From Folioceros fuciformis (taxonomy: Eukaryota; Anthocerotophyta; Anthocerotopsida; Anthocerotales): 22,378 bases of DNA. The stretch is from contig JBNGIO010005873.1 in assembly GCA_049999805.1 (NCBI GenBank), positions 43,387 to 65,764 of the forward strand, given 5' to 3'. The notes below the pieces were generated by a model. The model was not told the origin of the DNA. It worked only from the letters and a program-made list of their open reading frames with translations, and did not search any database. The position numbers and the translations under genes are program-made. This document shows, piece by piece, positions 1 through 7,547 of the stretch (position 1 is its first letter; the number at the start of each line of letters is the position of its first letter).

Positions 1-112
1 CCTGCACATGGAGGTTTGCACTTATGTACATGTACATATTACTCCCATTTACACCTACTGGCCATGCTTCCATTAGTCTGTTGTCAGCACGCTCTTTGTC
101 ATTGGCCGGCAA

Positions 113-152
113 CGAGCCCTGAACGCCGGCCGCGAGCCCTGAATGCCGGCCA
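113..152. repeat. 20-bp tandem duplication
   Basis: Two adjacent 20-bp units, 113-132 and 133-152, differ at two positions; each begins CGAGCCCTGAA and contains GCCGGCC. They lie just before the PPR relic. No function is evident. Confidence 0.7.
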
Positions 153-410
153 TGGTGTGACAACCGGATCCCTTGTGGACCCAACGAATGGATGCCTTTC
201 ACTTTGAAGGCTAGCGAGTGAGGCCTTGGCAAACGATCAAGCCTCCAGGCGGCACCTGGTGGACTTCAATCTGCCAGATGTGGTGAACAGAAAGTTGCTC
301 GCCACGTTTGTGACAAAGGATGTGGCGACATGGAAATGCCCAGGGGATTGCCCTGTATGACCAGATGGAGCACGACGATGGCCTGTGTCACGCCGTTACT
401 CGGCCCATCT
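150..410 (+). pseudogene. Relic of a third PPR gene copy, internally deleted
   Basis: Positions about 155-250 resemble the first codons of the two larger PPR copies downstream, including the shared stretches GTGGACCCAACGAATGG and AAGCCTCCAGG. At about 251 the similarity jumps to an internal PPR repeat, where CACCTGGTGGAC then TGTGGTGAACAGAAAGT match the 'CLVDMYAKCGEL' region. ACAAAGGATGTGGCGACATGG matches the 'TKDVVTW' segment, and GACCAGATGGAGCACGACG matches a later part of the same repeat. No continuous frame survives. I read it as a gene copy that lost most of its body by internal deletions. The boundaries are approximate. Confidence 0.6.
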
Positions 411-640
411 CCATCCCCGTCCTCCTGTCATACCACAAACCCTAGAGTGTCTCCTGACAAGTCTTCACCAGCCTTGAACCCTGTCCCAGCCTGCTCCGTC
501 CTGGGGCACCCTGAACCACCACTTTCATTTGGACGACAAAACCTGCATGGAGCGGCCATGGAAATTTAAGTCATACTGCTTTCACGATACGGCATCCGAG
601 CCACTTCGTATCACGTACATTATGTAACTTGGCATCCTGA
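411..640. other. Spacer between PPR relic and PPR pseudogene
   Basis: I see no gene here. The short open frame over 330-569 has proline- and serine-rich composition with no recognisable motif. Similarity between the PPR copies resumes at about 640-664, where CGGGGATCCGTGAA corresponds to CAGGGATCCCCGAA ahead of the intact gene. Confidence 0.4.
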
Positions 641-685
641 CCTTGGTTGCTGGCAGACTCATCTTCTGACGGGGATCCGTGAACG

Positions 686-3600
686 ATGACCACTGTATGG
701 CAACCAGACCCGGTGTGGACCCAACAGATAGGTATCGGGGTGCGCACAGGGATTCTATCAGCAGCTCCCGCTCACCAAGACTTAGGAAGTGAACTCCGGG
801 CAGACAAAGCCTCCAGGTGCAGCAGTGGAAGGAACCCAGCGCTTCCAGTCGATAGAACGTGTGTGGGTGGGGACGGGTTGCCCAGCGATGCCCATCGTTG
901 TCGGCAGCAGGAGCACTTGTGGCAACAGTTTTTTCTGGATCCTACCATGTGGTGGGACAACAGACGAGAGAAGAGGAGCTCCCGTTCCCCTGACTTCCGG
1001 CGTAAGGGGTCAGGAGAGGTGCTGTGGTTGAACAACATGTTTAAGCCAGCGTGGGTTGATGAGCAGCTCATGTGCATGGATATGCAGATGGGACATGGTG
1101 CCTCTCCTTCCGAGTCCAGCACTCCGGATAATCCTGAACCTAGGATGTGGGCAACATCGGAAATTGGCATCGTTACTGCTGTTACCGTGAGCACGTTATG
1201 TAAGCAGGGGAGACTTTCTGAGGCCGTTGGAGCCCTGGAATCTCTGTCGCAGACAGCCTCTGCCATTTCCCGATCTCTGCTTTAGACTGTGCTGAAACTG
1301 TGTATAGCAAAGAAGGATTTGGTTGTGGGGCGACGAGTTCATCACCTCAGTGTCAAATTTGGGTTCGAGTCGAATGCGTACTTGGGGAACCACATTGTGC
1401 GCATGTATGCATGTGGAGGTAGGCTAGAGGAGGCCATGGATGTGTTCACCAGAGTAAAGAAACCGGATGCCTTCCTGTGGTCTTCCATAATCTCCGCATA
1501 CGCTAAGCATGGGAAACCGAATGAGGCCGTCCAACTGTACCATGCGATGCGTAGGTCAGGGGTTGAAGCGGATGCCCACGTTTTTGTATCTGCCCTTCAA
1601 GCTTGTGCATTTGCCGGCGATTTGGAATCTGGCAAGAAACTGCACTGTGATGTGGCGCAAAATGGCATGGCTACCAACTTGTTTGTTGGCAACTGCCTGG
1701 TGGACATGTATGGAAAATGTGGCAACATGAAAGATGCACGCCACGTTTTTGACACTATGGCTACAAAGGATGTGGTGACATGGACAGTGCTGATTGCTGG
1801 GTATGCAAAATGTGGCGATCTGGAAGCTGCACGTCAGATATTTGACAGCATGAAGAAAAAGAATGTGGTGACATGGAATGCCCTAATAGCTCGGTATGCC
1901 CAGCAAGGGCTGGGACGTGAGGCGCTTCTTCTGTATGAGCAGATGGAGAAGAAGGGCCTTATCTTGGCTGACCATTTCACTTTTCGTCTCCTTCTGAAGG
2001 CCTGTGCAAGCACGGGTGCCTTCCAGAAGGGCAGGCAGCTGCACTCACAGATTGTGGAAAGGGGTCTGCTGGATGACGTAGTGCCTGGTGGACGTGTATG
2101 CAAAATGTGGTAAACTGGAAGATGCACGCCAGGGATTTAACAGCATGAACAGAAAGGATGTGGTTACATGGACAGCTATGATAGCCGGGTATGCGGAGCA
2201 AGCCCTCAGTCGAGAGGCGCTTGTTCTGTATGGACAAATGGAGGAAGCGGGCCTTATTTTGGCTGATCATGTTACTTTTGCTTGCCTGTTGAAGGCCTGT
2301 GGAAGCACTGGCGCCCTACAGAAGGGCAGGCAGCTGCACTTACAGATTGTGGAGAAAGGACTGCTAGATGACAAAATGGTGGGGACCTGCCTGGTGGACA
2401 TGTATGCAAAATCTGGTGCACTAGAAGATGCACGCCAGGTTTTTGAAAGCTTAGCTACAAAGGATGTGGTGACATGGAACGCCCTGATAACTGGGTATAC
2501 ACAGCAAGGACTCGGCCACGAGGCACTTGCTATTTATGAACAAATGGAGCACGACGTCTTGCTTGTGGCTGACGATGTCACCTTCGCTTGCCTTCTCAAG
2601 GCCTGTGCGAATTCTGGTGCCATACAGAAGGGCAGGCAGCTGCACTCTCAGATTCTCAAAAGAGGATTGCTGGGCAACGTAGTGTTGGGCAACTGCCTCG
2701 TGGACATGTATGCAAAATGTGGCAAACTGGGGGCTGCACGCCAGGTTTTTGGCAGCTTGACCACAAAGAACGTGGTGACGTGGACCGCCCTAATATCTGG
2801 GTATGGTGCTTGTGATGAAGGTCACAAGGCACTAGCTTGTTTTGAAGAGATGTTAGCTGCTGGCGTTCTGCCTAATGAAGCAACGTTAACTTGCCTTTTA
2901 GTAGCATGCAGTCATGGGGGACTGGTCACTGAGGGTCTCAAGTACTTCGATTCCATGGCTGAACAGTATAACATCAAACCTACTATTGAGCATTGCATTT
3001 GCATGATTGACCTTCTTGGGCGTGCAGGCCACTTAGAAGAGGCGGAGAAGATGCTAATTTCATGTGAGGGCCATAATAATGTCGTGGGGTTGACTTCTTT
3101 GTTGAATGCCTGCAAAAGCCACGGGGATATAGACAGGGCGGTGTGGTGTTTTGAAAACATTGTTAGGCTGGATCCTCAAAGGGCGTCTGCCTATGTGCTC
3201 ATGGCCAATGCGTACGCAGACGCAGGTAGGTGGAGTGATGTTGACAGGATTGAAACACAGAGAATAGCAGCAGGAGCTAACAAGAAACCTGCAGTGGCGA
3301 CCATTGAGGTGAACAAGCAGATACATCGATTTCTGGTGGGTGATAAAAGAGAGGATATTGCGCTGAAGGTAGAGAGCACGAATGCTCGTCTGAAGCACGA
3401 AGGGGGCCATGTACCAGAGACGAAGTTGGTGCTGAAGACACTTTCTGAAAAGGGAAAAGGAGGATGGGCTTTGTGGGCATGCTGAGAAGTTAGCTCTGGC
3501 GTTCGGTCTCTTGAACACTCCGAATGGCACACCTCTGGTGGTGACTAAGAATCTACGCATGTGCAGTGACTGCCACAGTTCCACGCAGATCATGTCAAGG

Positions 3601-3687
3601 CTTGAACAGAGAGATATTGTTGTAAGGGATGGGTACCGGGTGCATCGGTTTGCAGCGGGTTCTTGCAGTTGTAAGGGTCGACTGTGA
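686..3687 (+). pseudogene. PPR-DYW (KP-type) pseudogene with OSB/PDF-like N-terminus
   Basis: This is a close paralogue of the intact PPR gene at 7548-9944. ATG686 opens the same N-terminal region, with the motif WWDNRR followed by an intact PDF triplet and LWLNN (about 913-1068). Three lesions break it. A TAG at 1283-1285 replaces the TGC (Cys) of the intact copy. An 11-nt deletion lies at about 2083. One extra G in the run at 3452-3454 puts the DYW-like tail out of frame. Beyond the last shift the tail reads on to TGA 3685-3687 and still shows CSDCH and the CSCKGR ending. It carries three 306-bp internal units (periods at 1871, 2166, 2472 and 2778; the first is shortened to 295 by the deletion), whereas the intact copy has one. 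Being nuclear, the stop is unlikely to be removed by organelle editing. Pseudogene status is well supported; whether a truncated protein is made is unknown. Confidence 0.88.
1871..2777 (+). repeat. Three 306-bp PPR triplet units in tandem
   Basis: The landmark ACATGG (ACGTGG in the last unit) recurs at 1871, 2166, 2472 and 2778. The spacings are 295, 306 and 306, and the first becomes 306 once the 11-nt deletion is counted. Each unit is 102 codons, the expected size of one P-L-S triplet of a PLS-class PPR protein. The intact paralogue has the same landmark at 8730 and 9036, so it has only one unit. The array therefore expanded or contracted by whole triplets. Confidence 0.8.
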
Positions 3688-5374
3688 GAATAATGAAGGA
3701 CGGCCGTGCTCAAGTGTGTACCCCAAAGAGTATCGCTTTCTTTTCCTGCGGGTGAATGTGCCGGCTGGAGTTCATCCCTATCCAAGCTGGGACATGGACG
3801 GACAAGCACAGTCCGTGTTTGTTGGCTCATTTGGTGGTGAGGATGCCGTGCTGGACTGGTGTGGCACGGCCCCTACGCTCCTGCTCTCCCATGCGCTTGT
3901 TTATTTCTGAGGTTTCATAGGAGCCTTGGTATCTCGAACCTCAGCTCCCTCTCTGTGGCCTCTCAGGAGATGAGTCAGGTAGCACCTCCCGCATGCTTCT
4001 TTTCCTCCATGCGTGCTCATGTATTTGCTCTTTGTCTGTTTCTTCCACCGCGTCTTCTTCCTTTCTCTGCATGTCTTCCTTCTTCGGGCTCCTCGTCTTC
4101 CCACCTGCTGTCAATGGGGGATGTGGATGTAAGACCAAGCGACAGTGGCAGGAATTTCAGCTACCCGACAAGCAAGCGCAGATTCATCCTTACAGATCTG
4201 CATTCCCAGATAGAAAGTCTCCCTCCCCAGCAATCTACCTCTCTTCCACCATGCTGCTCCTTCTATCACATCAAGGCAGGTTCTGCCTTCTACTACCCAT
4301 CCCCTCTCAACACGTCCCACCTTTGCAGGTTAAACCCCTTTACACCACCAACCCCCTCCCTCTGGTCCCCGCTTAAGACACAACTGCAGATCTGACTCGT
4401 TGCCCTACCCAGCGTATCCTCCCCCTGTCCCGTCTCCCTCACCTACCCTTCTCTTTGCTGAACTCCTCATCCCGCGCTGTAAAGACCCACAAGCCACACC
4501 CTGTTTTTCCGTGTAGATTAACTCATCTTATTTGGATGTTGTGGATGCACGACTTAGGATTTCATGCGTAGCAACGGGGTCTGGGGGATAGAGTACTGTT
4601 GGGTGGGGTGATCATCGCATCCTCAACCGGCCCCAGAGCTCAGAACATTGTAAGAGGCGTTTTGGGTGTGGGCAGTAGAGAGTAAGAAGAATAGGGTCAG
4701 GCATCTTAGCCATACGACACTAAAAAGTCATGCCTGAACCTCTCATTGTTCCGGTGCTTGCTGTAGGTCTCAGCATCTAGAGTGTCAGTGCTGAATCCAT
4801 CAACCTGATGACTGTAAGCTTTCAACTTTTGTGAGATTCAAGTTCACGCTTCTTTAGGAGGCTCCTTCTCTAATTCTGTGGGTGTGTCACTTCGTGCAGG
4901 CAATGTGTGCGTGGGATACCAACAAGATAAGGTGTAACTTGGATTCCTGCTTTCCTCCAGTGGCTGGCATAGTCAGCCGGTGGTCAACTAGTTTGCCGGA
5001 TTGTCTTGCAGCCATGTATGTGCTTCCCCACCTTCTCTCTATCAACGAAGCTTGGTCCAGGATAATGTATACTCATGAGACAGCCAGCCTGCGTCAGAAA
5101 TTCCAGGGCTTCAACCTTCCCAGTAAAGTTCCGTGCCGACACAACGTGTTCATTCATGAGGTAGACCCATCTGTACATCCAAAGAACAGAGATGCTCGTC
5201 CACCCAAGCTGGATTAAACGAGCTGTTTAACCACAGGATCTTCCCGAAGGATGTACACTTGTGAGCAGCAGTTAGGGAGGATTGCGAAGGTTGGTTTCCA
5301 TGATCTATTTTTTAGTGTGCTCTGACTGGTTCTAGGAGTTTCAAAACATTCCTAAGAGGGCTAGTTATGCTGTT
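3688..5374. other. Intergenic DNA after the PPR pseudogene
   Basis: For a few tens of bases after the stop the sequence still matches the 3' flank of the intact copy (GAGAATAATGAAGGAC). After that I find no recognisable gene. About 3990-4450 is pyrimidine-rich and gives long, low-complexity Ser/Pro frames on the + strand. An open frame of 111 codons at 4882-5217 has no motif I recognise. No RNA gene or mobile-element end was identified. Confidence 0.4.
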
Positions 5375-5480
5375 TACAGATTGAAGTAATGGGCGAGCTT
5401 TGCCACGAAAGAAGAGAAATGGGCCAAGGGCATGGTATACAAATTGAAGTGATGGACGAGGTTTGCCATGAAAGGAGATG
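5375..5480 (+). repeat. Imperfect 63-bp direct repeat
   Basis: A stretch starting TACAGATTGAAGTAATGG at 5375 recurs as TACAAATTGAAGTGATGG at 5438, exactly 63 bp later. Similarity extends over about 43 bp (GAGNTTTGCCANGAAAG). 63 is a multiple of three. One frame reads QIEVMGELCHERRE then QIEVMDEVCHERR before a stop, so it may descend from a coding repeat. No larger gene could be traced. Confidence 0.55.
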
Positions 5481-5991
5481 AGAAGTAGATCCGCGAGAAA
5501 TTGATCAGGCCGGTAGGTTTGGACCCAGTCCTTCCCACAGTATCCATTCTCGGGGTTTCTTTCGCCTCCTACATGTCCGCCACTTCCTTGGCCCTATCTG
5601 CCAACTCAACTGCAAGCACACCTCTACTGCGAATCTTCGCTGTCGGGTGGTCTTGAGGGAATTTTCGGGGCATCCTCCGGGCCGGCCTGCCCAATGAAAT
5701 CATATCTCCGAAGTTGGGCACTTGGATGATCAGCATTTGGCGATTGGTATTCGCAGATGCAAGGACCCGGCAACAGGTAGTCTACATTTCCGCAACGTCA
5801 TTAGGCTTAGAAGTTCAAACGCAAAAGAATTTCTACGGTCCATGCCTGGCTACTGCCTATATCAGCCATGGTGGGGAGCGCGTTGTACCGACCCTCCTCT
5901 TCCCTTCCCTGGCTTGACCGTTCCCCTCTCGTAGATTGCACATTTGGAATGACCCTGACAGACACTGTGCGGAGCTCTCGCGTGTTGCAAC

Positions 5992-6793
5992 ATGTATCCG
6001 GCGGAGGGAATTCGCAGGAACTGTGAACTTTTCCTAGGCTCGTTTCCTTTCGTTAGAGGTCATGCCATCTCCACTCAGCCACTGGCAACAGAACTAGAAG
6101 AGGGTCCGGGTGGAAACGAGCCTGGGGTCGGTCCCCTTACCGAGGGGTATTCGGTTTCGAGGAACAGCATCGGGTTCCAGGTGAGTCTGCTGGTCCTCGG
6201 GTTTCGAAATGCCGGCAATAGGTCGAACACGTTCCTGCTTTGGGCCTTCCTTCATCGTGCGGAGGAGCAGTTGTAACCGTAGGATGAATTGTCTGGTGGT
6301 GAAGCAGCTACTGAAGAAGTCGGGATGGAAGGAGGGCTCAGGCCTTGGAGCAGCAGAGCAGGTTAGAGAACTTTCTGCGCCACAGAGGCTTGTGGGTGTT
6401 CGAACTTGGTCTGCTTCAAACCGTTTCTCAAGGGGGCAGAGTGGACTGGAGTTGTGCGTTACTGGTTGCAGGGAATTCTCACTCCCTTACAGCCTCAAAT
6501 CAAAATTGGACGGGAGGGTATAGGATCATCTACTGATCATACTCGAGACACGTTTGATTCAACGCCGCCACGGAGCCGCAAGGTTGGTCTGTCCTCGCAA
6601 CTCTTGACTGCAAAGCTCTTGCTTCTTGTTCTGACTTCGAGACGGGTGAGGAGCGGCCGCTCTCCAGAGACTGAAGAATGATAAGGCGAAGCGGTCCAAG
6701 GGATCAAGGAAGCGATTAAGAAATGCTGTGGATGACGAAATGGGGATGACACCATCGCAGCGAGATATCGATTACAGGACACACTTCTCGTAA
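5992..6793 (+). CDS. Small G-patch domain protein, four exons
   Basis: Exons are 5992-6180, 6308-6361, 6472-6582 and 6668-6793, all joined in phase 0, giving 159 codons. Introns are 127, 110 and 85 nt with GT...AG ends. Residues about 59-99 form a clear G-patch split over three exons: IGFQ, then LLKKSGWKEGSGLG, then AAEQGILTP and a final GIG. This fits the family pattern of spaced glycines around GWKEGxGLG. The last exon is strongly basic (KRSKGSRKRLR), suggesting a nuclear localisation signal. G-patch proteins usually bind RNA or activate DEAH helicases in splicing or ribosome assembly, so a nuclear role is inferred. ATG5992 is the first in-frame ATG after a stop at 5956-5958. Further 5' exons, for example around 5722-5778, cannot be excluded. 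The AAG/GTTGGT donor of intron 3 is weak. The specific subfamily is not recognised. Confidence 0.68.
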
Positions 6794-7496
6794 GGATAAA
6801 TGTCTCATGTCATAAGAAATTTTTGGCCTCAACGACGAGCTTCATGAACAAAACCGTAAGCCATTATTGGATGTTTAGCATTCTTTTTTCCCTTTCTTCT
6901 TCTTTTTTTCTGGTTTGTTGATTTATGAATATATCCCCTTAACACATGGTGGTTGTACGTGGGAAGGAATTTCAGTACGACTCAATTCCAACTGGCCCAT
7001 GTCCCAACAAGCAGCAAGGATAATGGGCAGCTAACTCCAAGAAAACGGGGATCTTATATTTGTATTATTTAGCGAAATTTTGACATCAGCAGTTCCATTT
7101 TGAATATGCTTGATGTGTATATATTCTAATTTTATTATTTTAATTGGATATAAAAATTCTAAGAAAATAATATAGATAGATATTCATTATGAACAAATCC
7201 TACATAAGAAGCAAAATTCCATACACACAACACGAAGCAGTGTCACGTATTACCATACAACTGTGCACTGAAAAGTGACGAATGGCCCACCACGAGATCG
7301 GTATTGTATAGACCTTACACAGGCAAAATCTTGCCGAATATTTGGGTGAAAAAAGAGAAACCTCCCATCAGTACAGGGTGTGTCCAAACCATAGAAGCCT
7401 CTGATTTTTTTTGGGATCGAGGAGAGAACTGCTTGATCGATCTCCATGGTGGTAAGGCCATGCATGGTTGTAGGTGCACGGTGTTTGAGCGACCTG
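6794..7496. other. Intergenic DNA with an AT-rich island
   Basis: No gene was found. Around 7040-7220 the sequence becomes markedly AT-rich, with runs such as TTTTATTATTTTAATTGG, unlike the roughly 50% GC of its surroundings. An antisense open frame covering 7250-7603 overlaps the start of the intact PPR gene and shows no recognised motif. The region before 7524 probably holds the promoter and leader of the intact PPR gene, but no clear TATA box was identified. Confidence 0.4.
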
Positions 7497-7547
7497 CCAT
7501 AGCTTGTTGTTGGGATCCCTGAATCTTCCGACAGGGATCCCCGAAAG

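Noticed and set aside
1283-1285. TAG in the PPR copy as a site repaired by U-to-C editing
   Set aside because: U-to-C editing acts on organelle transcripts, and a U-to-C change would give CAG (Gln), not the Cys of the paralogue. Two further frameshifts also break this copy, so it is a pseudogene.
3060-3830. 256-codon minus-strand frame
   Set aside because: It is antisense to the 3' part of the PPR pseudogene. Similar antisense frames occur over the intact copy at matching places, as expected for a shadow of PPR codon usage.
3990-4450. Ser/Pro-rich long frames on both strands
   Set aside because: They result from a pyrimidine-rich tract that lacks stop codons by composition.
4882-5217. 111-codon + strand frame
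   Set aside because: Its composition is acceptable, but no motif, splice context or similarity to other parts of the window supports a gene.
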